Source of the DNA: Treponema succinifaciens DSM 2489
GTDB lineage: Bacteria; Spirochaetota; Spirochaetia; Treponematales; Treponemataceae
Length of the DNA: 64,000 nucleotides
NCBI RefSeq assembly: GCF_000195275.1
Contig: NC_015385.1
Location: 1,566,501 to 1,630,500 of the forward strand
Direction: 5' to 3'
Shown in pieces: positions 26,310 through 34,787 of this stretch; the stretch's first letter is position 1; each line of letters opens with the position of its first letter. The notes under the pieces are model-generated. The model saw only the letters and a program-made list of their open reading frames with translations, did not search any database and was not told the DNA's origin. Made by a program: the position numbers and the translations under genes.

Positions 26310-27545
26310 ATGCAATTAAAAACAAACTCTTTTTTGCACTTGGCAATTCTAGCAATTCTTTCTTTATTTTTGATTATGATGTTTTCAAATTCATCAAAAA
26401 ATCAGATCTCGCCTGAAAAATGCGAAGAAATAGGACTTTCTGTCATGCACATTGACACAATGGCAGGCAAAAAAATAAATTCAAAAATAAACTATGTAAC
26501 GGCAATGTACGAAGCCGAAGAGTTTTCAGGTTCATGCAAAATCCGCGGACACGGAAACACAACATGGCAGACAAGGGAACTTTACAAAAGACCGTACCTT
26601 CTAAAACTAAACAAGTCCGCTCCGCTTTTTGGAATGAAACAGTCAAAAAAATGGATTTTAATGGCGAATACTGCGGACAAAACTTCGCTCAGAAACGAAT
26701 ACGCTTATTTTCTTGCAAGAAATGTCTGGAACAGAATGAAATGGACTCCAGATGCAAGATTCGCCGCGGTTTTTATAAACGGAAAATTCAACGGACTTTA
26801 TCAAGTTACAGAAAAAGTTGAACACGAAAAACTTTCGCTCCCGGAAGGCTCATTTCTCGCCACCGTAAATTCAAGGCTAAACAAGGAATGGAATTTCCAC
26901 ACACAACGTGGAACAAAAATCAGCATACGAATGGAACAAAAATCCGAGGCAGAATACAAGAAAATGGAGCAGATAATTCAAAATGCCGAAGATGTGATTT
27001 TTTCACCTGATTTCAAATCCACGGAAAAAGGCTGGCAAAGTGTAATTGACGAAGATTCATTTGTTGACTGGTACCTTATAAACGAATTTACCAAAAACCA
27101 CGATGCAAAATTTCAAGCTTCCTGCTATTTTTATTATGACTCACAGGCAAAGAAAATTTTCATGGGACCGCTCTGGGACATGGATATTTCATGCGGAAAC
27201 ATAAACTACGACGGCTGTCAAGACCCAGAAGGATTTTGGGTAAACAAAGACCAATGGTACAAACGGCTTTTTGAAGATGAATATTTTGCAGAAAAAGTCG
27301 CAGAACGATGGAATGAAACAAAACAAAAGCTTATTTCCTCTTTCGACTGGCTTGAAAACGAGTCAAAAAATGTAAAGCCGTTTGTAATGCTAAATGATTC
27401 AGTATGGCACAATCTTGGAAGACGGCAATGGCCTCATGCTCCCGGATGGAAAAACCGCAAAACTTACGAAAGTGAGGTTTACTATATGACTGACTTCCTA
27501 AAAAAACGCGCGCAATGGATGAGCAATGAATATTCCGGCAATTGA
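26310..27545 (+). CDS. CotH-like kinase-fold protein, membrane-anchored, copy 2
   Basis: The 411-residue protein has an N-terminal membrane helix (about 9-27) and a full CotH domain: CKIRGHGNTTWQTRELYKRP, SKKWILMANTADKTSLRNEY, INGKFNGLYQVTEKVE and the metal segment MGPLWDMDISCGN. It aligns along its length with copy 1 (23323-24678) but lacks an insertion of about 35 residues in the region before the final helices. It is transcribed divergently from the VTC operon, with a G9 tract and an inverted repeat between them. Role is inferred as protein or glycan phosphorylation at the cell surface. Confidence 0.9.
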   Translation: MQLKTNSFLHLAILAILSLFLIMMFSNSSKNQISPEKCEEIGLSVMHIDTMAGKKINSKINYVTAMYEAEEFSGSCKIRGHGNTTWQTRELYKRPYLLKLNKSAPLFGMKQSKKWILMANTADKTSLRNEYAYFLARNVWNRMKWTPDARFAAVFINGKFNGLYQVTEKVEHEKLSLPEGSFLATVNSRLNKEWNFHTQRGTKISIRMEQKSEAEYKKMEQIIQNAEDVIFSPDFKSTEKGWQSVIDEDSFVDWYLINEFTKNHDAKFQASCYFYYDSQAKKIFMGPLWDMDISCGNINYDGCQDPEGFWVNKDQWYKRLFEDEYFAEKVAERWNETKQKLISSFDWLENESKNVKPFVMLNDSVWHNLGRRQWPHAPGWKNRKTYESEVYYMTDFLKKRAQWMSNEYSGN

Positions 27546-27641
27546 ATTTCCGTTTTCAAAGTGATATAATTTCCGCCAAGATTCCGGCAGGCTTACATTT
27601 TTAGCCGGATTCATATTTTTACATATCTCGAGGTAAACGGT

Positions 27642-28343
27642 ATGAAGTACACTGCAGAAGTGGAGCACATGTGCCCGTTGGCAAAAGGTGCTTATCACGG
27701 ACCTGCTCCCATCCCTGAGGAAGGCGCATGGGTTCAGGCAAAAACTCAGGAAGATATTTCCGGTTTCACACACGGAATCGGCTGGTGCGCACCGCAGCAG
27801 GGCGCCTGCAAGCTGACTCTCAATGTCAAGAACGGAGTCATCGAGGAAGCTCTTGTCGAGACAATAGGATGCTCAGGAATGACACACTCGGCAGCTATGG
27901 CTTCTGAAATTCTCATCGGAAAGACAATCATCGAAGCCCTCAACACAGACCTTGTATGCGATGCGATCAATACAGCTATGCGCGAGCTTTTCCTTCAGAT
28001 TGTGTACGGACGCACACAGTCCGCATATTCAAAGGACGGACTCAAAGTCGGAGCATCTCTTGAGGATCTCGGAAAGAACCTCCGCTCACAGGTCGGAACA
28101 ATGTTCGCGACACGCAAGACAGGTCCTCGCTACCTTGAGATGACAGAAGGCTACGTTGAAAGCTGCGCGGTTGACAAGGACAACCAGATTATCGGCTACA
28201 ACTGCATCAACTTCGGAAAACTCATGGACGCTCTCAAGGCAGGAACAGATCCGAAAGAGGCGATTGAAAAGGCACGCACACACTACGGACGCGTTACAGA
28301 AGATCAGGGCATGGTCAAGCTCATCGACCCTAGAAAGGAATAA
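27642..28343 (+). CDS. NifU-N-like iron-sulfur scaffold-type protein
   Basis: The 233-residue protein has the NifU N-terminal pattern GCSGMTHSAAMASEILIGKTI, with cysteines at 11, 49, 56, 77 and 106 available for cluster or metal binding. It is longer than IscU or SufU and has an added C-terminal segment with NFGKLMDALKAGTDPKEAIE. The ATG is behind CGAGGTAAACGGT. The next gene, a GGGtGRT protein, starts 12 bp downstream, and the two are a fixed pair in many anaerobes. Both have regular, C-rich codon choice unlike their neighbours, which suggests high expression. What cluster or substrate it serves is not known. Confidence 0.85.
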   Translation: MKYTAEVEHMCPLAKGAYHGPAPIPEEGAWVQAKTQEDISGFTHGIGWCAPQQGACKLTLNVKNGVIEEALVETIGCSGMTHSAAMASEILIGKTIIEALNTDLVCDAINTAMRELFLQIVYGRTQSAYSKDGLKVGASLEDLGKNLRSQVGTMFATRKTGPRYLEMTEGYVESCAVDKDNQIIGYNCINFGKLMDALKAGTDPKEAIEKARTHYGRVTEDQGMVKLIDPRKE

Positions 28344-28354
28344 GGAGGAATACA

Positions 28355-29401
28355 ATGGCAACATTATTTGAAGATTTTGAAGGTCGCATTCCTCAGGTAA
28401 ACAAGGCTCTCAAGGAATACGGATTCGCGGAAGGAGAGGCCGGACTTCAGGCTGCACGCGATCTGTGCAAGTCAAAGGGCTTTGATCCTTATGAAATCTG
28501 CCAGTCAACACAGCAGATCTGTTTTGAAGATGCAAAGTGGGCTTATGTTCTCGGCTCTGCAATCGCCCTCAAGAAGGGTGAGAAAGCTGGAAGCATGACA
28601 GGAAGCGAGGCCGCAGCTGCAATCGGTGAAGGACTTCAGGCATTCTGTCTTCCGGGCTCAGTAGCTGATGACCGCAAAGTTGGTCTCGGACACGGAAACC
28701 TGGGTGCACGTCTTCTTTCCGAGGAGACACAGTGCTTCGCATTCCTCGCAGGACACGAGTCTTTCGCCGCAGCTGAAGGCGCAATCAAGATCGCGGCAAA
28801 CGCGAACAAAGTCCGCAAGAACAAGCTCCGCGTAATCCTGAACGGTCTTGGAAAGGACGCTGCTCAGATTATCAGCCGCATCAACGGCTTCACTTATGTC
28901 CAGACAAAATTCGACTACTTCAACGGAAACGGAACCGACAAGGCTCTTACAGTCGTAAAGGAAGTTCCTTACGGAAGCAATCCTGACCGACTCATCGTAA
29001 AATGCTACGGCGCTGACGATGTTCGCGAGGGCGTCGCAATCATGTGGCACGAGAATGTCGATGTCTCAATCACAGGAAACTCCACAAACCCGACAAGATT
29101 CCAGCACCCTGTCGCAGGAACTTACAAGAAGGAACGCCTGCTTGCCGGAAAGAACTACTTCTCTGTAGCTTCAGGCGGCGGAACAGGACGCACACTGCAT
29201 CCTGACAACATGGCCGCAGGTCCTGCTTCCTACGGATTCACAGACACATTGGGCCGTATGCACTCAGACGCTCAGTTCGCAGGATCCTCATCTGTTCCGG
29301 CACACGTCGAGATGATGGGATTCATGGGAATGGGCAACAACCCGATGGTCGGCTGCACAGTTGCCTGCGCAGTTGCTGTAGCTGAGACTTTCAAGAAATA
29401 G
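28355..29401 (+). CDS. GGGtGRT family protein
   Basis: The 348-residue soluble protein carries the naming motif GGGTGRT at residues 274-280, in SVASGGGTGRTLHPDNM. Other visible segments are CLPGSVADDRKVGLGHGN, GLGKDAAQIISRINGFTYVQ and HVEMMGFMGMGNNPMVGCTV. The family is uncharacterised and is always near a NifU-like scaffold gene, as here. The ribosome-binding site is AAGGAGGAA. A near-identical copy of the last 15 codons occurs 180 bp downstream (29537-29583). A linked role in cluster-dependent chemistry is only inferred. Confidence 0.88.
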   Translation: MATLFEDFEGRIPQVNKALKEYGFAEGEAGLQAARDLCKSKGFDPYEICQSTQQICFEDAKWAYVLGSAIALKKGEKAGSMTGSEAAAAIGEGLQAFCLPGSVADDRKVGLGHGNLGARLLSEETQCFAFLAGHESFAAAEGAIKIAANANKVRKNKLRVILNGLGKDAAQIISRINGFTYVQTKFDYFNGNGTDKALTVVKEVPYGSNPDRLIVKCYGADDVREGVAIMWHENVDVSITGNSTNPTRFQHPVAGTYKKERLLAGKNYFSVASGGGTGRTLHPDNMAAGPASYGFTDTLGRMHSDAQFAGSSSVPAHVEMMGFMGMGNNPMVGCTVACAVAVAETFKK

Positions 29402-29536
29402 TCTGAATAACTTCTGCAAATACGACGACTGAAGGCAGCCGTGCGAGTTTTTATGTTTTTTGCACAGCAAAAATGCGAGCATTGCGAGCAAATAAAAACT
29501 CGAGTTTCATCCGGAGGAAACGACGGATGAATACTT
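29402..29536. repeat. hairpin-rich segment between the gene end and its duplicated tail
   Basis: This 135-bp stretch has no gene. GCGAGTTTTTAT and its complement ATAAAAACTCG flank a central AT-rich loop, and TTCATCCG with CGGATGAA form a second perfect 8-bp hairpin. It looks like the remains of a deletion or of a short repeat element. Confidence 0.5.
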
Positions 29537-29583
29537 GTACTGTTGCCTGCGCAGTTGCTGTAGCTGAGGCTTTCAAGAAATAA
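29537..29583 (+). pseudogene. 3' remnant of a second GGGtGRT gene copy
   Basis: The sequence repeats the gene's end almost exactly: CTVACAVAVAEAFKK and a stop, against CTVACAVAVAETFKK in the intact gene. DNA identity is near complete over about 45 bp. A tandem duplication followed by deletion would leave this scar. Confidence 0.65.
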
Positions 29584-29633
29584 ATTGAAAGCAATTTCAG
29601 CATTTGAGATGTTTTTATAAATCTCAAACACAT

Positions 29634-29688
29634 AAGGGGTTGTCTTTTTAGTTGTCAAAACTTTTTAAAAGACAGCCCTTTTTTTTTG
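29634..29688 (+). terminator. terminator of the NifU-like/GGGtGRT operon
   Basis: AAGGGGTTGTCTTTT pairs with AAAAGACAGCCCTT (with G-U pairs), followed by T9. A weaker hairpin, TTGAGAT/ATCTCAA, lies at about 29604-29626. Confidence 0.8.
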
Positions 29689-29713
29689 CAGTTTTTATCA
29701 TCTTGTTTTTTCT

Positions 29714-30401
29714 TTAGGCATTCATTAATCGAACCAGCTGCTTGAAATCATATCCAATCATCAGCAATCCCCATTCAGTCCCGGCTTTTGCTTTCCCGCG
29801 GAGATGGAAGTTTCTGAATCCCGGATTGCCTTTTGTCTGGTTGAAGACGGTCTCGCACTCCGTTGAGCGTTTTTTCATGAGTGTCTTATATTCTTCACTT
29901 GCGAGAAGTTCCTTTACTTTTTCTTTCTGCTCAAGCCAGGCGCCCATTTCTCTAGAACAGCCGGTCGTATTCTGACTTAGTACACAGCTCACGGAACGGG
30001 CAGCCATCTTAGTTGTCGCACTGGTAGCCCTCATAGGTCTACGGATACCCCCGGGCTATTTTTCTTCGTCACTGTCTTTTTGTAGGGAACCGGATTTCCG
30101 CATGGACATGTGTATTTCTTCTGTTCGGCGTCATACATCCAGTTCTCAAAGCTGAATGAGTTCTTCTTGAGGCTTCTCTTTATCTCTTTCTCATAGCTTG
30201 TATATTTGGAGCGTACCGACAATATTTTTCCTGTTCAGGAGCTTCACTGTCGATATGAATATTTCTTCTGTCGGATCTTTCAGCTTCTCGCTTCAGAATG
30301 TGCTGATTGTCATGAAGTCCGGTTTCCGGAAGGCTGTGAGCCGCTGCCCGCCCCGGTTATATGTTTTGTATGTGATTTTATCGCTTACGCCTCTGCTCAT
30401 A
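29714..30401 (-). pseudogene. decayed IS1182-type transposase
   Basis: Fragments in different minus-strand frames can be read in order. A degenerate N-terminus (ITYKTYNRGGQRLTAF) is followed by a middle part, then a cysteine segment YEGYQCDN-stop-DGCPFRELCTK. The DDE C-terminus follows, with KKRSTECETVFNQTKGNPGF and FHLRGKAKAGTEWGLLMIGY. These are the parts of IS1182-family transposases. The relic spans about 690 bp where about 1.5 kb is expected, with stops and frameshifts, so it is inactive. Confidence 0.7.
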
Positions 30402-30448
30402 TTTAAATTTTAGCAGATTTGAATTTGCTTGTAAATTTAAAATAATCA

Positions 30449-30476
30449 GGGCTGTCCATTTCTTTTTGGACAGCCC
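30449..30476. repeat. 9-bp-stem hairpin at the right side of the IS relic
   Basis: GGGCTGTCC (30449-30457) pairs with GGACAGCCC (30468-30476). The left side of the relic has GACAGCCC at 29671-29678, so the two could be worn terminal repeats. It could equally be the clpB terminator on the minus strand. Confidence 0.4.
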
Positions 30477-30508
30477 CTTCTCTAAATAATTACAATATAT
30501 ATACAGTT

Positions 30509-30537
30509 AGATTTTCGGGTCAAGCCCGAAAATGACA
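30509..30537 (-). repeat. dispersed palindrome, copy a
   Basis: Read on the minus strand it is TGTCATT, TTCGGG-CTTGAC-CCGAA, AATCT. About ten bases further, the same TTTGAGACATCCCCA as beside copy g follows. It lies in the gap downstream of clpB. Confidence 0.7.
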
Positions 30538-30578
30538 TTTTTGAGACATCCCCAGCTTTTTCATAGCATCACTACACT

Positions 30579-33164
30579 TTACTTAAACTCAAGCTCACGT
30601 CCGTTGCTCGAAACATTTATCGTGCAGCCTTCGGCGAACTTTCCTTCAAGCAGTTCTTTTGAGAGCGGATTTTCTACCCAAGTCTGAACGGCACGCTTTA
30701 CAGGACGGGCGCCAAACGCAGGGTCGTAGCCTTTTTCCGCAATGAAGTCCACGGCAGAATCATCAAACTTGATTGCAATTCTTCTGTCTTCAAGGCGTTT
30801 TGCAACACGCTCAAGCTGAATCTTTACAATTCCACCAATGCAACTCTTGTCAAGACGACCGAACATTACGATTTCATCGATTCGGTTCAAGAATTCCGGG
30901 CGGAAATGAGTTTTAAGCAAACCGTCAATCTGTGTTCTTGAATCTTTCATCTTTTCGTCTGTGTCAGCGTCAAGAATCAGCTCGCTTCCCAAGTTGCTCG
31001 TCATTATGATAATTGTATTCTTAAAGTCCACAACTCTGCCCTGTCCGTCTGTCAATCTTCCGTCATCGAGAACCTGAAGAAGAACATTGAAAACATCAGG
31101 ATGAGCTTTTTCAACTTCATCAAACAAAACTACACTGTAAGGACGGCGGCGAACTGCCTCTGTAAGCTGACCGCCTTCATCGTAGCCAACGTATCCCGGA
31201 GGCGCACCAATCAAACGGCTCACGCTGAATTTTTCCATATACTCGGACATATCTATTCGAGTAAGCGACTTTTCATCGTTGAACAAGAAGTCTGCAAGCG
31301 TTTTTGCAAGCTCGGTTTTACCAACGCCAGTCGGTCCAATGAACAGGAAACTTCCAAGAGGACGGTTCGGATCACTCAAACCAGAACGGTTACGGCGGAT
31401 TGCATCGCTTACAACCTGCACAGCTTCATTCTGACCTATAACACGCTTGTGAAGAACTTCCTCAAGCTGCAAGTATTTTTGCTTTTCGCTTGAAAGCATT
31501 TTTGCAACAGGAATTCCTGTCCAGTTGCTTACGACTCGCGCAATGTCTTCTTCCGTAACTTCCTGACGTAAAAGGGATTCGCGTTCCGGATTCGCCTCAA
31601 CTTCCTTATCGTGGGCAACGGCCTCAGCAAGCTGTTTTTCAAGAGCAGGAATTGTGCTGTACTTTAATTCCGCGGCTTTTTCAAGGTTGCCTTCGCGACT
31701 GTATTTTTCTTCGTTAAAGCGTGCCTCTTCAAGCTCTTCCTTTACTTTGCGGCTCTTGTCGATGCTGTTCTTTTCGTTCTGCCACTGAAGTTTCATGGCA
31801 TCGCGTTTTGAACTCAACTCGGAAAGCTCTTTTTCAAGTTTTTCAAGACGCTCTTTTGAAGCGTTGTCGTCTTCCTTGCTCAAAGACTGCTTTTCAATCT
31901 GAAGCTGCAAAAGTTTTCTCTCAATCTGGTCAAGTTCCGTAGGCTGGCTTTCAATTTCCATCTTTAAGCGGCTTGCGGCTTCATCAACCAAGTCAATCGC
32001 CTTGTCCGGCAAAAAACGGTTTGTAATGTAGCGGTTTGAAAGAACTGCCGCACTGACCAAAGCCTCATCGTTAATTCTAACTCCGTGATGAATTTCATAC
32101 TTGTCGCGAAGTCCACGCAAAATGGCGATTGTATCCTCAACGGTCGGCTCGGCGCAGTAAACCTGCTGGAATCTTCGTTCAAGGGCGGCATCTTTTTCAA
32201 TGTACTTGCGGTACTCGTCAAGAGTTGTGGCACCAATAACATGGATTTCGCCACGGCTCAAAGCCGGCTTCAACAAATTCGAAGCGTCCATAGAACCTTC
32301 GCTTGCACCAGCACCAACAATCGTGTGAAGCTCATCGATGAACAGAATTATCTGACCTTCAGATTTTGTAACTTCAGTGATTACGGCTTTTAGCCTCTCT
32401 TCAAATTCACCTCGGAATTTCGCTCCGGCAACAAGGCTTCCCATATCAAGCGAAAGAAGGCGTTTGTTTTTAAGGCTTTCCGGAACATCACCGCTTGCAA
32501 TTCTGCGTGCAAGACCTTCTACAATCGCGGTTTTACCAACACCAGGTTCACCTATCAGAACAGGATTGTTCTTTGTTCGGCGACACAAAACCTGCATTAC
32601 ACGCCGGATTTCCTCATCACGGCCGATAACTGGGTCAATTTTGTCCTGACGCGCACGTGCTGTTAAATCCGTGCAGTACTTTTCAAGAGAACGCATTTTG
32701 CTTTCAGGATCTTGGGAATCAATGCTCTGATTTCCGCGCACGGACTTCAAGGCTTCAAGAACTGTATTCCTGTCGCATCCTGATTTTCTCAAAAGCTCAC
32801 CAACATTGTCATCAGCCTGAATCATCGCAAGAAAAACGTGTTCAGTAGAAAGAAACTGGTCTTTTAAAGAAGCCATTTCCTTTTCTGCCTTGGCAAGAAC
32901 TTTCTGCGCGCTAGAAGACAAAGACATTTGAGTCTGGCCTTTTACTACAGGATATTTGTCCAATAAGTTTTCAAGATTTTTTTGCAAAGAAGAAGGCTGA
33001 AGTCCAATCCGTTCAACTAACGGCGGAATCATTCCGTCTTTTTGGTTAAGCATGGCATACAAAAGATGCTCATTGCCTATTTCGCTATGGTCTCTTTGCT
33101 GGGCCAAGCTGCTTGCGCTTTGCAGCGCATCTTGCATTTTTAATGTCATCTGTTCGTAGTTCAT
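30579..33164 (-). CDS. clpB: ClpB disaggregase
   Basis: An 861-residue hexameric AAA+ chaperone that rescues aggregated proteins with DnaK. The N-domain repeat (about 1-150), first Walker [14 protein letters not shown] and Walker B, the coiled-coil M-domain (about 400-520, rich in E/K with [16 protein letters not shown]), and the second Walker [14 protein letters not shown] with sensor segments are all present. The C-terminal domain includes [16 protein letters not shown]. The ribosome-binding site is GAGGAAA. No HrcA or CIRCE-like element was recognised immediately upstream. Function is certain by family. Confidence 0.97.
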   Translation of the reverse strand: MNYEQMTLKMQDALQSASSLAQQRDHSEIGNEHLLYAMLNQKDGMIPPLVERIGLQPSSLQKNLENLLDKYPVVKGQTQMSLSSSAQKVLAKAEKEMASLKDQFLSTEHVFLAMIQADDNVGELLRKSGCDRNTVLEALKSVRGNQSIDSQDPESKMRSLEKYCTDLTARARQDKIDPVIGRDEEIRRVMQVLCRRTKNNPVLIGEPGVGKTAIVEGLARRIASGDVPESLKNKRLLSLDMGSLVAGAKFRGEFEERLKAVITEVTKSEGQIILFIDELHTIVGAGASEGSMDASNLLKPALSRGEIHVIGATTLDEYRKYIEKDAALERRFQQVYCAEPTVEDTIAILRGLRDKYEIHHGVRINDEALVSAAVLSNRYITNRFLPDKAIDLVDEAASRLKMEIESQPTELDQIERKLLQLQIEKQSLSKEDDNASKERLEKLEKELSELSSKRDAMKLQWQNEKNSIDKSRKVKEELEEARFNEEKYSREGNLEKAAELKYSTIPALEKQLAEAVAHDKEVEANPERESLLRQEVTEEDIARVVSNWTGIPVAKMLSSEKQKYLQLEEVLHKRVIGQNEAVQVVSDAIRRNRSGLSDPNRPLGSFLFIGPTGVGKTELAKTLADFLFNDEKSLTRIDMSEYMEKFSVSRLIGAPPGYVGYDEGGQLTEAVRRRPYSVVLFDEVEKAHPDVFNVLLQVLDDGRLTDGQGRVVDFKNTIIIMTSNLGSELILDADTDEKMKDSRTQIDGLLKTHFRPEFLNRIDEIVMFGRLDKSCIGGIVKIQLERVAKRLEDRRIAIKFDDSAVDFIAEKGYDPAFGARPVKRAVQTWVENPLSKELLEGKFAEGCTINVSSNGRELEFK

Positions 33165-33225
33165 AAATTTCCTCTAAAAAGGAATATACAAATTTCCGAA
33201 CTAAAAATCAAATTTTTTTTAAAGA

Positions 33226-34407
33226 TTATTTTTCAGCTGTTTCAAGGTTGCCGTATTCGCAGATGCACTTGAGGATTTCGGCCTGCTCCAAAAGCTCAAG
33301 GTTTTTCTTCATTTTTTTGTACAACTTGAATTTTCCAGTTCCAGAGCCGCTTGCAAGAATACGCATAACTTTTCTTCCGCCGGCAGAACTTTCAAAATCG
33401 CGCAGAGACATATCCTTTGTGTTGCAGAAAATATCAATGTCAATTACATAACGCCTGTCATGGACACTAACAGACCAATGCAGTTTAAGACCTTCTTCTT
33501 CCGTCCCGTTCATTTCCTGGCAGTCAAAGCTTATCTGCTTTTTTTTCAGCTTGTTTGCATGAAATTCAATGTTTTTTCCTTCAATTGAAACAAGCACTGA
33601 AACTTTATTCTTGTATTCGCCCTGAACCGCAAAAACAGAAGCGTCCAAAAGCCGCCCGGAAATTTCGCTTGTAAAATTTGAAGAGCTTAAATGGAAATAT
33701 GGAGAAGAAAAATCCCTGCCCCAGTTTTTATCATAATATCCAAAGGAATTCCGCGGATTCACATTGTATTCTTCGTTGTTGAAAATGATTGTGCCGGAAA
33801 AATCAGTCTTGCCACCAAGAACAGCCCAGTTTATGTCTTTTGCTCTGTAGTCTGAAGAAAACGAAATTCTCCGTGAAAACTTTAAATTCCAAGACATAGT
33901 GCCGGAACTTCCCATATATTCCGGGTGAGCGCGCAAGTCTTCGTCTGTAACTTTTATTGCACCGGAAGTGTAATCGTGCGACAAAATGCAGGCCGGCAAT
34001 TCTTCCTGTTTGGCTGAAATTATATATTCGCTTTTTTTTGCTGAAAGGATTTCAGGCGGAAAATAAGAATTCATCTGGTTTGCGCTTGCAGAAAGAACTC
34101 CGGCTTTTATCATAAAAAATGAAGGCGAAACATAAGTTTGAGAAGTGAAATTTTTTGCAGTTTCAGAACCTGGCAAAACATACTGAAAATCTTCCGTAGA
34201 CTTATTAAAGCGGTTTTTAAATCCAAGCACACATTCTTTGGGAGACAAGGCAGGATTCACAGCATAGAATTCAATGAAGAAAGTCTTTTCTTCGCCGGAA
34301 ACCGAACTTACAGCATTTGTAACAAGCCGCCAGCGATCAAAACCATTTTTCTTAAGGGAACCTTTTAGTTGTAGTTTTTCATTACGGCAAATTTTTTTTG
34401 CAGCCAT
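33226..34407 (-). CDS. tocopherol-cyclase-like protein of unknown function
   Basis: The protein (about 393 residues from ATG 34407, chosen for GGGAAG upstream) is predicted to be mainly beta-sheet. The segment NSFGYYDKNWGRDF followed by SSPYFHLSSSNF is typical of the tocopherol cyclase and related DUF2804-like lipocalin families. Spirochaetes do not make tocopherol, so a lipid- or carotenoid-related or a structural role would be needed; none can be named. There is no signal peptide. It lies downstream of the small acidic protein gene, with no evident operon tie. Confidence 0.6.
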   Translation of the reverse strand: MAAKKICRNEKLQLKGSLKKNGFDRWRLVTNAVSSVSGEEKTFFIEFYAVNPALSPKECVLGFKNRFNKSTEDFQYVLPGSETAKNFTSQTYVSPSFFMIKAGVLSASANQMNSYFPPEILSAKKSEYIISAKQEELPACILSHDYTSGAIKVTDEDLRAHPEYMGSSGTMSWNLKFSRRISFSSDYRAKDINWAVLGGKTDFSGTIIFNNEEYNVNPRNSFGYYDKNWGRDFSSPYFHLSSSNFTSEISGRLLDASVFAVQGEYKNKVSVLVSIEGKNIEFHANKLKKKQISFDCQEMNGTEEEGLKLHWSVSVHDRRYVIDIDIFCNTKDMSLRDFESSAGGRKVMRILASGSGTGKFKLYKKMKKNLELLEQAEILKCICEYGNLETAEK

Positions 34408-34524
34408 ATATCTTCCCACCAAAAACAAGACACAGCCAGCTCTAAAAAAAGCACGGCATTTTTGGGCAAACCTAAATAATTTTACAAAGATTGCCTTAGG
34501 TTTATTTTCGGCAGGAAGCGATGT

Positions 34525-34746
34525 TTATTTAAATATTTTCTTTAGAGAATCTTTGAATTCAGAATTGTCTAGCGGAAAGTGCTGCTCCAAAAATTCAAAG
34601 CAGTTTTGAGCGCCGCGCTGAACGTGCTCATACCAAATTGAATAAAGCTCCGGCTCTATTTTTTCGCTAGGGAAAGGTGCGCCCTGAACATCAGAAACAA
34701 GCTGTCTCATCAACTTTGTTAATTCTTCTACGTTTTTGTTGGTCAT
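34525..34746 (-). CDS. small conserved-looking protein of 73 residues
   Basis: An acidic helical protein with EELTKLMRQLVSDVQG and HVQRGAQNCFEFLEQHFPLD. No family is recognised. The ATG is behind GAAGGAAAAAA, and base composition fits a coding frame. It starts 42 bp after the M16C protease stop on the same strand and may be in that operon. Confidence 0.65.
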   Translation of the reverse strand: MTNKNVEELTKLMRQLVSDVQGAPFPSEKIEPELYSIWYEHVQRGAQNCFEFLEQHFPLDNSEFKDSLKKIFK

Positions 34747-34787
34747 TTTTTTCCTTCATTTTTGCAAAAGCATATAATGTCTTATTA

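Noticed and set aside
29272..29658. A 128-codon minus-strand frame over the duplicated gene tail
   Set aside because: Its internal repetition is the shadow of the duplicated 3' end; no start signal.
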